From JAAYXS01 sp964550375 (GTDB taxonomy: Bacteria; Planctomycetota; Phycisphaerae; UBA1845; Fen-1342), in contig CAZJYX010000002.1 in the NCBI GenBank assembly GCA_964550375.1, positions 62,001-126,000 of the forward strand: 64,000 nt of DNA, read 5' to 3'. Shown piece after piece: positions 18,109 through 27,006 of the stretch (position 1 is its first letter; every line of letters begins with the position of its first letter). The position numbers were made by a program, and so were the translations under genes. Under the pieces are notes generated by a model. It searched no databases and was not told the origin of the DNA. It saw nothing but the letters and a program-made list of their open reading frames with translations.

Positions 18109-18288
18109 ATGCAGCGCCGCTACTGGAAGACCTTCGCGGCCCTCTCTTATGGGGCCATCACACTCGGCTGGTTGCAGGCCTGGGAGCTGGTCAACTTCTC
18201 CAGCATCTGGACCAATTTCATCACTATGCTTTTGTCCGCACTGGTGACGATACTGTTCGGCGGCGACGCCGGCCAGCTCTTCGCCTAG
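18109..18288 (+). CDS. small membrane protein of unknown function
   Basis: 59 residues from the ATG at 18109, which has GGAG eight bases upstream. The protein starts MQRRYWKTF and has two short hydrophobic stretches (AALSYGAITLGWLQAW and FITMLLSALVTILFGG) ending in GDAGQLFA. The good ribosome site and membrane-protein composition make it a likely real gene. It is 95 bases upstream of trigger factor on the same strand. I do not recognise the family and assign no function. Confidence 0.6.
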   Translation: MQRRYWKTFAALSYGAITLGWLQAWELVNFSSIWTNFITMLLSALVTILFGGDAGQLFA

Positions 18289-18383
18289 GCGCGACCCGCG
18301 GCTCGCAACCAAGCTCAGCGGCCGCGGCGGTGCAAGGCTGTCTGCCCGCCGGTGGTCGATAACACTCAATCAGGGAGAACAAC

Positions 18384-19850
18384 ATGCAACTACCCGGGAT
18401 ACCCGGTGCTGCTGAGGACCCGCTGTTCCGCGAGAAGGCTGCCCAGGAAGCCGAGCGACTCCTCGAAGACCTCAAGAAGGAGGTCCGGGCCGAGATCAAG
18501 GAGATTGGCACGCTGCGCAAGGAACTGTCCATCACCGTCCCGGAGAAGGTCATCGCCGACCACCTCGATCACAATTATCAGGAACTCATGCACGATGCCA
18601 CCGTGCCCGGCTTCCGCAAGGGGCGCGCCCCCCGGCCCCTGATCGAGAAGCGCTACGGATCGGAAGTGCGCGAGTCGCTGACCACCTCGATCGTCGGCCA
18701 ATCCTTCTTCGCCGCCACGGAGAACAACGAACTGGACGTCCTCGGCGATCCGCTGTTCCGCGTCGAGGCCGAGGGCGGCGCCAAGCTGGTCGATTTCGAC
18801 GAGGCCCTGCAAACGCTCAAGCTGCCCGCCAGCGGCGACTTCACGTACGTCTGCGAAATCGAGGTCAAGCCGGTCTTTGAGCTGCCGGAACTCAAGGGCA
18901 TCGAAGTCAAGTCGCCCGACGTCTCCATCACCGACGAGATGGTCACCCAGGAGTTGCTCCGCCAGCGCAAGATCCGCGGCCGTTTCGAGCCCCGCATGGA
19001 AGATGCCGCCGAGAAGGACGACCTCCTGGTGGCCGACATCCGCCTCACCGTGGACGGCAAGGAAATCAAGACCGAGGAGAACGCGCAGCTCGCCGTGCGC
19101 CCCAGCTCGCTGGACGGGATCCCGCTCACCGAGCTCGACCAGGTCCTGGTCGGCGCCAAGGTCGGCGACACGCGCCAGACCACGTGCACCATCCCGGACG
19201 ACTACGAGCGGGCGGACGTGCGCGGCCAGTCAGGCGTCTACGAGTTCAAGATCCACGAGCTCAAGCGCCTGGCGCCCATGCCGGTGGAGGAGTTCCTGCA
19301 GCGCTCGGGCTTCGACAGCGAACAGGACGCCCACGACTACTACCGCATGCTCATGGAGAACGAGCGCGATAACCTGATCGCCCGCGCCAAGCGCGAACAG
19401 GTGTACGAGTACCTGCTCACCAACACCGACCTGGCGCTGCCCGAGGCCCTCTCGACCCGCCAGACCGAGCGCGCCATCCAGCGCCGCCTGATCGAGCTGC
19501 AGCAGCAGGGCGTGCCCGAGAGCGACATCGCCGCCCACTCCGATGAGCTGCGCACCTCCGCCAAGGAAGACGTCGCCCGCGACCTGAGGCTCAGCTTCAT
19601 CCTGGCCAAGGTCGCCGAGCAGCTCGAGATCGGCGTCACCGACGAGGAGGTGAACACGGCCATCGCCCAGATCGCCCGGCGCTACAACCGCCGCTTCGAC
19701 CGCGTGCGGGACGAGCTCCAGAACGGCGGCCTGCTGGACCAGCTCGCCGAGCAGATTCGGCAGGACAAGTGCGTGGCCCAGCTACTGGCTGACGCCAAGA
19801 TCGTCGAAGTCAAAGAAGCCGACCCGGATCAGGCCGATAAGAAGGACTAG
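18384..19850 (+). CDS. tig: trigger factor (ribosome-associated chaperone / PPIase)
   Basis: 488 residues, ATG preceded by GGGAG. The ribosome-binding signature is VPGFRKGRAPRPLIEKRYG (residues about 73-91). A central FKBP-like PPIase domain follows (about 180-290, from DLLVADIRLTVDGKEI to YEFKIHELKRL) and then a long helical C-terminal chaperone domain (EEFLQRSGFDSEQDAHDYYR to the end). It binds near the ribosome exit tunnel and shields nascent chains. It is followed by two clpP genes, the classical tig-clpP order, so quality control of nascent chains and proteolysis are linked here. It is slightly longer than the E. coli protein because of an N-terminal extension of about 30 residues. Confidence 0.95.
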   Translation: MQLPGIPGAAEDPLFREKAAQEAERLLEDLKKEVRAEIKEIGTLRKELSITVPEKVIADHLDHNYQELMHDATVPGFRKGRAPRPLIEKRYGSEVRESLTTSIVGQSFFAATENNELDVLGDPLFRVEAEGGAKLVDFDEALQTLKLPASGDFTYVCEIEVKPVFELPELKGIEVKSPDVSITDEMVTQELLRQRKIRGRFEPRMEDAAEKDDLLVADIRLTVDGKEIKTEENAQLAVRPSSLDGIPLTELDQVLVGAKVGDTRQTTCTIPDDYERADVRGQSGVYEFKIHELKRLAPMPVEEFLQRSGFDSEQDAHDYYRMLMENERDNLIARAKREQVYEYLLTNTDLALPEALSTRQTERAIQRRLIELQQQGVPESDIAAHSDELRTSAKEDVARDLRLSFILAKVAEQLEIGVTDEEVNTAIAQIARRYNRRFDRVRDELQNGGLLDQLAEQIRQDKCVAQLLADAKIVEVKEADPDQADKKD

Positions 19851-19934
19851 CAACTGGCCCACCGGGCGCGGTGGCCGACCGGGCAAGGGGGCCGGCGGCC
19901 GGTGCATAAGCGGCAGTATCCGCAGTGAGCGTCC

Positions 19935-19940
19935 TACAAT
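19935..19940 (+). promoter_or_regulatory. -10-like element upstream of the first clpP
   Basis: TACAAT lies 34 bases before the ATG at 19975 in the tig-clpP gap. It could provide clpP expression independent of tig. No good -35 is visible at 16-18 bases. Confidence 0.3.
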
Positions 19941-19974
19941 CACTGCGTTGCCGATCGAAACCGAAGGAGAGCGC

Positions 19975-20610
19975 ATGGCTTACTGGCCGGAGATTCAACG
20001 TCCGCGACTGCAAGCGCAGCCCCAAGCCTGGCGGCAGATGGGGCTCAACGAACTGCTCCTGGAAAACCGCATCATCTTCCTGGACTTGCCGCTGGACCCG
20101 GGCATCACCATCAACAGCAGCACCGTCTGCTCCCACACCATCAAGAGCATGCTCTACCTGCAGTCGGTCAAGCGCGATCAAGACATCCACATGTACATCA
20201 ATTGCCCCGGCGGCGACATCGACGACACGCTGGCGATCTACGACACCATCCAGTTCCTCAACTGCGAGATCGCCACTTATTGCGTCGGGGCGGCCAGCAG
20301 CGGCGCGGCTCTGATCCTGGCGGCCGGCACCAAGGGCAAACGCTACGCCTTGCCGCACGCCAAGGTCATGATCCACCAGCCCTGGGGCTACATGTACGGA
20401 CAGGCCGCCGACATGCGCATCCAGGCCGACGAGATCCTCAAGGTCAAGAAGACCATTATAGAGATCCTGGCCAGTTGCACCGGCAAGGCCACCGACCAGA
20501 TCGCCCGGGACATCGAGCGCGACCGCTTCATGAGCGCCCAGGAAGCGCAGGAGTACGGCCTCATCGACGAGATCCTGGAAGAAAGCAAGAACATCAAGAA
20601 GAAGAAATAG
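19975..20610 (+). CDS. clpP: ATP-dependent Clp protease proteolytic subunit, catalytically complete copy
   Basis: 211 residues from the ATG at 19975, preceded by AAGGAG. Catalytic triad: Ser108 in GAASSGAAL, His134 in VMIHQP and Asp183 in ERDRFMSAQEAQEYGLID. The N-terminal 25 residues (PEIQRPRLQAQPQAW) differ from the usual ClpP propeptide/axial loop, and the C-terminus ends in a Lys-rich tail (NIKKKK). ClpP forms a 14-subunit barrel that degrades proteins fed by ClpX or ClpA/C. It lies 124 bases after tig and 15 bases before a second clpP, consistent with a mixed ClpP1-ClpP2 particle. No clpX is present in the window. Confidence 0.95.
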   Translation: MAYWPEIQRPRLQAQPQAWRQMGLNELLLENRIIFLDLPLDPGITINSSTVCSHTIKSMLYLQSVKRDQDIHMYINCPGGDIDDTLAIYDTIQFLNCEIATYCVGAASSGAALILAAGTKGKRYALPHAKVMIHQPWGYMYGQAADMRIQADEILKVKKTIIEILASCTGKATDQIARDIERDRFMSAQEAQEYGLIDEILEESKNIKKKK

Positions 20611-20625
20611 GGAAGGATGACCCGC

Positions 20626-21243
20626 ATGTCGAGTTCGCAACTGGTGCCGATCGTGGTGGAGCGCGAGGGTCGCGCCGAGCGCGCCTATGACATCTACTCC
20701 CGCCTCCTCAAAGACCGCATCATCTTCCTCGGCGACGAGGTCACCTCGGACCTCACCAACCTTATCGTTGCCCAGATGCTCTTCCTGGCCAACGAGGACA
20801 AGAAGGCCGACATCCACCTGTACATCAACTCGCCCGGCGGCAGCGTCTACAGCGGCATGGGTATCTACGACACCATGCAGTACGTGCCCTGTCCCGTGGC
20901 CACCTACGTCATTGGCATCGCCGCCAGCATGGGCGCCGTCCTGGCGGCCGCCGGCGCGCCCGGCAAACGCTTCATCCTCCCGCACGCCCGCATGATGATC
21001 CACCAGCCCATGGGCGGCTCGCGCGGACCGGCCACCGACCTCAAGATCGAAATCGAGGAGATGATCCGCACGCAGGAGCACCTTTACCGCGTGCTGGCCC
21101 ATCACACCGGCAAGACGCTCGAACAGGTCACCGCCGACTGTGATCGCAACAACTGGATGGACGCCGAACAATCCGTGGCCTATAACCTGGTGGACAGCAT
21201 TCTGGAGGCCATGCCGGAAACGCCGGCCCTCAGGACGAATTGA
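20626..21243 (+). CDS. clpP: second ClpP paralogue with Asn in place of catalytic Asp
   Basis: 205 residues from the ATG at 20626, with AAGGA eight bases upstream; an earlier ATG at 20617 sits on top of that site. The N-terminus (LVPIVVEREGRAERAYDIY) is more canonical than in the first copy. Ser101 (IAASMGA) and His126 (MMIHQPMGG) are present. In the block that normally reads D-R-D-x-F-M, this protein has DRNNWM, so the third triad residue is Asn175. It may be less active alone and rely on the neighbouring complete ClpP. Co-transcription with the first copy (15-base gap) and a lipoprotein gene 10 bases downstream is likely. Confidence 0.93.
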   Translation: MSSSQLVPIVVEREGRAERAYDIYSRLLKDRIIFLGDEVTSDLTNLIVAQMLFLANEDKKADIHLYINSPGGSVYSGMGIYDTMQYVPCPVATYVIGIAASMGAVLAAAGAPGKRFILPHARMMIHQPMGGSRGPATDLKIEIEEMIRTQEHLYRVLAHHTGKTLEQVTADCDRNNWMDAEQSVAYNLVDSILEAMPETPALRTN

Positions 21244-21253
21244 CGAGGACCGC

Positions 21254-21922
21254 ATGTCGCCGAATTGCCCGCTGCCGCCGGCCCGAAGGATCGGCCGGAA
21301 CCATGGCGCCCGCGTCGCCGGGTGCGTGGCGCTGCTGGCGGGCGTGATGACCCTGTTGCTGACCGGCGCTTGCCAGACCACAGGGCGGATCGACTACGAG
21401 CGCGAGCTGCAAGTGCTGCGCGAAACCATTGCCGGCCAGCAGGACCAGCTCACCGCTCAGCGCGCCACCATCGACACGCTTACCAAGCGGCTGGACACCG
21501 TGCGGGCCATCAAGCCGGAGGACCTCGCCAAGCTCTTCCACCCGGTCCAGCTTGAAATCGACCGCTTGTCCGGCGGCTATGACGCGGACGGGCAGCCGGG
21601 CGACGATGGCGTGGTCGTCTACCTGCGGCCGCGCGACGCTGAGGGCGACGTCCTGAAGGTCGCCGGCGAGATACGCATCCAGCTATACGACCTGGCCGCC
21701 CCCCCGGGCGAGAACCTCGTCGGCGAATACGTGTTTCCCGTCGAGCAGGCCCGCGAACTGTGGCACGGCAAGCTGCTGACCAATCATTACACGGTGAGAT
21801 GCCCCTGGCCGCACGGCCCGCCCCGCCACAGCACAATCACGATCAACGCCACCTTCATCGACTACCTAACGCAGCGCGTGCTCTCGGCTCAGCGCACCTG
21901 CGAAGTGCGCTTGCCGCCGTAG
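21254..21922 (+). CDS. putative lipoprotein with coiled coil, unknown function
   Basis: 222 residues from the ATG at 21254, preceded by GAGG and 10 bases after the second clpP. A basic N-terminus and hydrophobic stretch (VALLAGVMTLLLTGAC) end in a lipobox-like LTGAC. A heptad-type segment follows (YERELQVLRETIAGQQDQL, about residues 45-85), then a beta-rich domain with VVVYLRPRDAEGD, IRIQLYDLAAP and a final Ser/Thr-rich strand (HSTITINATFIDYLTQ). It is probably anchored to a membrane facing the periplasm. It may be in the tig-clpP operon by spacing, but no functional link is known. I do not recognise the family. Confidence 0.72.
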   Translation: MSPNCPLPPARRIGRNHGARVAGCVALLAGVMTLLLTGACQTTGRIDYERELQVLRETIAGQQDQLTAQRATIDTLTKRLDTVRAIKPEDLAKLFHPVQLEIDRLSGGYDADGQPGDDGVVVYLRPRDAEGDVLKVAGEIRIQLYDLAAPPGENLVGEYVFPVEQARELWHGKLLTNHYTVRCPWPHGPPRHSTITINATFIDYLTQRVLSAQRTCEVRLPP

Positions 21923-21967
21923 CCGCTTCGTCAGCGCCGATCACGGCCGCGTCCCGGCCGCCGCCCC

Positions 21968-23134
21968 TCAACCGCCATCCCCGTCGCTCTCGGCCGCGCG
22001 CGCTTCTGCCTCGTAGCGCCCCAGCGTGGCGCGGATCGGGCCCGCCACGTCGCGCGCCGCCCCCTCCAGGTGCTCGGCCGCCTTGCGGATCCACTCCAGC
22101 GCTGCCGGCAACTCGCCGCATGTCCGGCTCAGGCGTGCCAGCGTATACAGCACCGCCGGATCACGGGACCCGGTCAGTTCGTTGGCCCGCTCGGCGGCGC
22201 TGCGCACAAAGGCCAGGTCGCGCAGCTCAACCTCGGTCAGGTCCAGCACGGCCGTCGCCAGCCGATTCAAGGCCGGCCCATCGTCCCAGTGCTCGCGGAC
22301 CGCCTTCCGCCCGAACGCGTAGCCCTGCTCAGTGTCACGGAAATCACGCAGCAGCGTAAGAAGCTGCAACTGCTGATGGTACTCCATGACGCTGAAGGTC
22401 GGATCGAGATGCGCGTCGGGCGCCACCGTGCTGGCCAGCAGGCACAGATCCAGCCGCAGTTCTTCCGCCAGCAGATCGAAGTTCGTATGTCCTTCCGGCA
22501 GCAGACCCAGCGCGATCGTCTTGACGTCAACCGTGCCACGCAGCATCAACAGGTCGCCCAGGCTGATGCGCATTGTCCGCCACGTGAATGGCACGAACGT
22601 CAGCCGCGCCGGAAACTCGAGCGGCACCATCTTGTCCTTGACCTTCAGCTCGGCTGCCACCGTCAGCGTGAAGATTCGGCGCCCGTCCGCATCGCTTTCG
22701 AGCTGCGCGTCACGGAAATCCTTGAACTGCAATGTGAGTTCAGGATGGTCGGCCGTGCTGAAGGCCGTGGCGCTCTGGAGGAACGTGTCCATCCCATCCA
22801 GGCCGCAGCGCAGTGACGCCGCCGGCACCCGCGCCGCCCCCGCCAGCAGCGGCTGCGGCGTATCCTCCGGCTCGAACGGCGCCGCCAGGTAGCCCACCAC
22901 GCGCTGGCTCGCAATGACCGCCCGCCGCATGGCCGCATCGGAAGTCAGCGTGAGCTGCGCCACGGTGTCCGGCACAACGTGATAGACCTCGCCGAGCTCG
23001 GCCACTTCCGGCGGGATAACCAATGTCTGACCACTCGCGGCCCGCGGCGGCACCTCACCACCAGCCGCCAGCCTGTCAGCCGCCAACGCCAGCACTATGG
23101 TCACCAGCAACCCCGCCGGGCAAACCCTCAACAT
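21968..23134 (-). CDS. secreted YceI-like domain protein with C-terminal helical repeats
   Basis: 388 residues from the ATG at 23134, preceded by AGGAGGT. The signal peptide is about residues 1-24 (LLVTIVLALAADRLAAG). Residues about 60-215 resemble the lipocalin-like YceI fold: DGMDTFLQSATAF, HPELTLQFKDF, FTLTVAAELKVKDK and VPLEFPARLTFVPF are the strand order of that family, which binds polyprenoid or fatty lipids. The second half (about 230-388) is helical, with TPR-like repeats (EQGYAFGRKAVREHW, PAVLYTLARLSRTCGELPAAL). It is convergent with the lipoprotein gene. The YceI assignment is a fold-level guess; no binding residues can be checked. Confidence 0.65.
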   Translation of the reverse strand: MLRVCPAGLLVTIVLALAADRLAAGGEVPPRAASGQTLVIPPEVAELGEVYHVVPDTVAQLTLTSDAAMRRAVIASQRVVGYLAAPFEPEDTPQPLLAGAARVPAASLRCGLDGMDTFLQSATAFSTADHPELTLQFKDFRDAQLESDADGRRIFTLTVAAELKVKDKMVPLEFPARLTFVPFTWRTMRISLGDLLMLRGTVDVKTIALGLLPEGHTNFDLLAEELRLDLCLLASTVAPDAHLDPTFSVMEYHQQLQLLTLLRDFRDTEQGYAFGRKAVREHWDDGPALNRLATAVLDLTEVELRDLAFVRSAAERANELTGSRDPAVLYTLARLSRTCGELPAALEWIRKAAEHLEGAARDVAGPIRATLGRYEAEARAAESDGDGG

Positions 23135-23191
23135 CAGCGCACCTCCTGCATGCAAGACACGCGCAGCCGGTGCCGGCGCCGGCCCAGCGAC

Positions 23192-24487
23192 CTACGAACC
23201 GGCAACGGCGCCCAACTCCAACGCCATGATCGTCTTATAGTCGCGCAGGTATAGCCGCGTTCCAACCAGCGTCGGCGCCGTCCAGGCCTTCTCCGCCAGC
23301 ATCTGGACTTGAGAATGAACCGTCAGCCCCTCCGGCGTCGCCGTCGCCAGCGCGAGCAGCCCGGTCTCGTCCAGAATGATCAGCTTCCCGTCGGCGTACA
23401 ACACGTTGGCCTTGGCAAGCCCGCGCTCCCGCCAGACCACCGCGCCGTCCCGCAGGTCTATCGCCATCATGAAAGCCGGCCCGAAATCCCCGCTGGAGCC
23501 GTAAACGTAATCGCCAATCTGCACGACGCTCGCGTGGTGCACCTTCATCTTCCGACTATGCCACAGCTCTTCCACCGCATAATCACCCTCGTCCGTCACG
23601 CTAAGCCGCAGCAGCCGGCTGCCGCCCCCGTAGGCCGCTGTGAAGAACACCCGGTCAGGCTCGATCCAGACCGGCGTGGCCATGATCGCGGCCGACTGCG
23701 AATCAACCGTCAGACGCCAGCGCGTCTTGCCGGTCGCCGGGTCCAGACCGACGCGCTCCGCACCCTGCGTCACGATCAGATGATCTACACCGTTGAAGCG
23801 CGCCAGGATCGGCGACGGATAGCCGCCGCCCAGATGCTCACTCTGCCAGACCGCTTCGCCGGTCGCCTGCTTGAACGCCGCCACGCCGGCCACTTCCGCC
23901 GCCCGCCCGCCCACGTTCACGATGACCATGTCGTCGTAGGCGATCGGGCTGGCCCCATAGCCGCGCCCCAGGTGACCGGCCCCCAGCTTCTCCATCAGAT
24001 CATGCGACCACGCCACCTGCCCGCTGCGCTTGTCCAGCGCGGTCAGATGCACCATCGCCCCGACGGTGAACACGCGCTCCCCGACAACCAGCGGCGTCGC
24101 GTGCGGCCCCGGGCCAAAATCAAGCTGCATGTCCGGCTTCGTCGGCGCCGCGTAGGCCGTCTCCCAGACCGTCTCACCGGTGTCAGCCTTCAGGGCCAGC
24201 ACGATATCCTGGTCGTCGCGCCGGTACATCGTATACAGCGTGCCCTCATCGACGACTATGGCCGAATGGCCGTAGCTGATGTCCCGGCTCCAGACCTTCG
24301 GCGGTCCTTCGGCCGACCACTTGTCCGCCAACGGTCCGGCGTCGCAGCAGAAATTGCGCTGCGGCCCACCCCACTGCGGCCACTGCCCCGCTGCCTCAGC
24401 CGCCGACACCAACAGCGCGACGACCACCAGCGCGCCCCGCGACCACGCGCATACGCGCCCACAAGTTACGTATTCAGAGTTTCGCAT
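23192..24487 (-). CDS. secreted PQQ-like beta-propeller protein
   Basis: 431 residues. A signal peptide (ALVVVALLVSAAEAAG) precedes WPQWGGPQRNF, the entry motif of planctomycete PQQ-binding-like propellers. Blade repeats such as TGETVWETAYA, KRSGQVAWSHDL, ATGEAVWQSE and ATGKTRWRLT mark at least six blades of the eight-bladed fold. True quinoprotein dehydrogenase residues (adjacent Cys pair, catalytic Asp/Glu near the Ca site) are not evident, so it is more likely a structural or binding propeller in the periplasm. It is divergent from the larger propeller gene at 24781 across about 290 bases, implying shared regulation. Confidence 0.88.
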   Translation of the reverse strand: MRNSEYVTCGRVCAWSRGALVVVALLVSAAEAAGQWPQWGGPQRNFCCDAGPLADKWSAEGPPKVWSRDISYGHSAIVVDEGTLYTMYRRDDQDIVLALKADTGETVWETAYAAPTKPDMQLDFGPGPHATPLVVGERVFTVGAMVHLTALDKRSGQVAWSHDLMEKLGAGHLGRGYGASPIAYDDMVIVNVGGRAAEVAGVAAFKQATGEAVWQSEHLGGGYPSPILARFNGVDHLIVTQGAERVGLDPATGKTRWRLTVDSQSAAIMATPVWIEPDRVFFTAAYGGGSRLLRLSVTDEGDYAVEELWHSRKMKVHHASVVQIGDYVYGSSGDFGPAFMMAIDLRDGAVVWRERGLAKANVLYADGKLIILDETGLLALATATPEGLTVHSQVQMLAEKAWTAPTLVGTRLYLRDYKTIMALELGAVAGS

Positions 24488-24712
24488 GTTCCTGATCCGG
24501 CCACGATCTGCCCGCTTGAACAGCCATGCCTATCCCGCTCAAACCGCGTCCCGCAGACGCAGCGGACGCCACGCTGGCGGTCCCGCGCGCGGGCCGCCAC
24601 TCTGCGCCTCACAGGTTAGCTGGCTACCGTGGCGCCCGCAAAGCGACTGACAAGTTCCGACACACCCCGCCGCCGCCGCGCGGATTTGCGCGCCACTCGC
24701 CGACGAAGCGGG

Positions 24713-24718
24713 TACAAT
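24713..24718 (+). promoter_or_regulatory. -10-like element for the redox operon
   Basis: TACAAT lies 62 bases before the ATG at 24781. It is the only good -10 match between the divergent propeller genes on the plus strand. The -35 is not conserved at 17 bases. Confidence 0.35.
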
Positions 24719-24780
24719 GGGTAGCAATCCACGCGCCGGGCCGGTTGCGAGCCGGGCCGCGGCAGGCAGAGCGACGACCC

Positions 24781-27006
24781 ATGCGACGTTGGCTGTTGAC
24801 CATCTGGGCCGGGGCAGTTCTCGCGAGCACGGCCGCGGCGGAGAATTGGCCGCAATTCCGCGGGCCGCGCCGCGACAACATCGCACGCGCCACCGGCCTC
24901 CTGCGCCAGTGGCCTCCGGACGGCCCGCCGGTCCGCTGGAGCCTGGACGTCTGCCAGGGCTACGCCGGCGTCGCCATCCACGGCGACCGCGTCTACTTCA
25001 ACGACTACAGCCAGGACGACAACGAGTGGTACGTCCGTTGCGTTACGTTGGACGAGGGCCGCGAAGTGTGGCGTTATCGCACTACCCAGCGCATCCGCCC
25101 CAACCACGGCATCACGCGCGCCGTCCCGGCCGTCGATGACAAATATGTCTTCTCCCTCGATCCCAAGTGCGTCTTCTACTGCCTGGACGCCCAGACCGGC
25201 CAGGAACTGTGGCGCAAGAGCTTCGTGCACGACTACGGCGCCCAGATCCCCCCGTGGTACAACGGCCAGTGCCCCCTCATCGAGCCCGACCGCGTTATCC
25301 TCGCCCCCGGCGGCGACGCCCTAATGGTCGCGCTCCGCAAGGACACCGGCGACGAAATCTGGCGCACCCCCAATCCCGAGAAGTGGCCGCTCTCCCATTC
25401 CTCCGTCATGCCCGCCGAACTGGCCGGCGTGAAGCAGTACCTCTGGTGCACGCTCTTCGGACCGCTTGGCGTCGCCGCCGATGACGGCCGCCTGCTCTGG
25501 TTCCACCCACGCAAGTTCAACGTCGCGGTCGCCCCGTCACCCCTGCCGATCGACGGCGAGCGCGTCTTCATGACCGCCGGCTACGACGCCGGCAGCATCA
25601 TGCTGCGCGTCAGCCGCACCGACGACCAGTTCACCACCGAAACCGTGTTTGATCTCGGCGGCGAGGAGTGGAACTCCGAAGTCCACACGCCGATCCTGTA
25701 TCAAGACCACATGTTCGCCGTCGGCAAGAAGCGCCGCGGGCTGTTCACCTGCCTCGACCTCAGCGGCCGCGAAGTCTGGACCAGCCAGAACCATGCCTCG
25801 TTCGAGCTTGGCAGCTTCCTCCTGGCCGACGACCTGTTCTTCATCCTCGAAGGCAAGACCGGCGTGTTGCGCCTGCTGGAGGCCAACACCAGCGAATACC
25901 GCGAGCTGGCCAGCGCCAAGCTGCTGCCCGGACACGACGCCTGGGCCCCCATGGCGCTCTCCAACGGCAAGCTCGTGCTGCGCGACATGACCAGAATGAT
26001 CTGCATTGACGTGGCCGCCGCGCCCGCCGCCGCAGCCTCCGCCGCGGCCGCTACACGCGTGGCCGGCGTCTCCTTCGTCGCCCCGCCCGACCACCGCGCG
26101 GGTGAACCGCCCGCTCGCCCGGCCACGCCTCCGTACCGCCTGGTGCGCACCATCGCCGGCCAGGGTTCCGGCCCGGCCCAGTTCGCCGAGGCCCTGCGCG
26201 GAATCGCCGTCGACTCAGCCGGCCGCATCCACACCGTCGGTGACAGCGCGGTCAAGGTCTTCTCACCCGCCGGCGAACTGCTCCACTCCTGGAATACCGC
26301 CCGTCCGGGGCACTGCATCGCCATCGCGCCCGACGGTACTATCTACGTCGGCCAGGCCGAGCAGGTCGAACGCTTCGACGCCTGCGGCAACCTCCGCGAC
26401 ACCTGGCGCGATCCGCAGCGCCTGGGGCTTATCACAGCCATCGGCTTCGCCGGCGACGAGGTCCTGCTCGCCGACGCCCGTGCTCGCTGCGTCCACCGCT
26501 ACGATCAGAAAGGCGAGTTCCAGGGCGACATCGGCCGACCGGCACGCGGCCGCGGCCTCCAACTGCCTAGCGGCGTGCTTGACCTGACGGTCGACAACGA
26601 GAACGTGATCCACGTCACCAATTCCGGCCGGCACCGCGTCGAGCGCTACACGACCGCCGGCGAGTTGCTCGGTCACATCGGCCGCTTCGACGGCCGCGAC
26701 CCGGCCGGCTTCACCGGCTGCTGCAACCCGACTAATCTCGCCATCACCGGCGCCGGCGACATCGCCGTCACCGTGAAGGCCCCGCCGGGCGTCAAGCTCT
26801 ACAACACCGCCGGACAACTCCTCACGGTTATCGGCCCGGACAGCTTCGACCCCGCCTGCAAGAACATGAGCATTGCGACGGACAACCAGGGGCACTTGTA
26901 TGTCGTCGATACGGTCCGGCTGCACATCTGCGTGTTTGCACCAGAGCCGGCCGCACTCGGCCCCCCAGTCGCCGATGCCCCCACCAACCAAGGGGTGCAG
27001 CCATGA
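24781..27006 (+). CDS. secreted PQQ-like propeller fused to NHL-repeat propeller
   Basis: 741 residues from the ATG at 24781, where a clear signal peptide begins (MRRWLLTIWAGAVLASTAAA). Residues 22-410 are a PQQ-like propeller starting NWPQFRGPRRDN, with blade motifs EGREVWRYRT, QTGQELWRKSF and DTGDEIWRTP. After an Ala-rich linker (about 415-455), residues 460-735 form a six-bladed NHL propeller (IAGQGSGPAQFAEALRGIAV, GRIHTVGDSAVKVF, NSGRHRVERYTTAGELL). It is the first gene of the redox operon; its TGA overlaps the ATG of the Tat ferredoxin by four bases. It may act as a periplasmic scaffold or sensor for that system; enzymatic activity cannot be claimed. Confidence 0.87.
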   Translation: MRRWLLTIWAGAVLASTAAAENWPQFRGPRRDNIARATGLLRQWPPDGPPVRWSLDVCQGYAGVAIHGDRVYFNDYSQDDNEWYVRCVTLDEGREVWRYRTTQRIRPNHGITRAVPAVDDKYVFSLDPKCVFYCLDAQTGQELWRKSFVHDYGAQIPPWYNGQCPLIEPDRVILAPGGDALMVALRKDTGDEIWRTPNPEKWPLSHSSVMPAELAGVKQYLWCTLFGPLGVAADDGRLLWFHPRKFNVAVAPSPLPIDGERVFMTAGYDAGSIMLRVSRTDDQFTTETVFDLGGEEWNSEVHTPILYQDHMFAVGKKRRGLFTCLDLSGREVWTSQNHASFELGSFLLADDLFFILEGKTGVLRLLEANTSEYRELASAKLLPGHDAWAPMALSNGKLVLRDMTRMICIDVAAAPAAAASAAAATRVAGVSFVAPPDHRAGEPPARPATPPYRLVRTIAGQGSGPAQFAEALRGIAVDSAGRIHTVGDSAVKVFSPAGELLHSWNTARPGHCIAIAPDGTIYVGQAEQVERFDACGNLRDTWRDPQRLGLITAIGFAGDEVLLADARARCVHRYDQKGEFQGDIGRPARGRGLQLPSGVLDLTVDNENVIHVTNSGRHRVERYTTAGELLGHIGRFDGRDPAGFTGCCNPTNLAITGAGDIAVTVKAPPGVKLYNTAGQLLTVIGPDSFDPACKNMSIATDNQGHLYVVDTVRLHICVFAPEPAALGPPVADAPTNQGVQP

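Noticed and set aside
19810..21381. 523-codon minus-strand frame opposite the two clpP genes
   Set aside because: Antisense shadow; the plus strand encodes two intact ClpP proteins with good ribosome sites.
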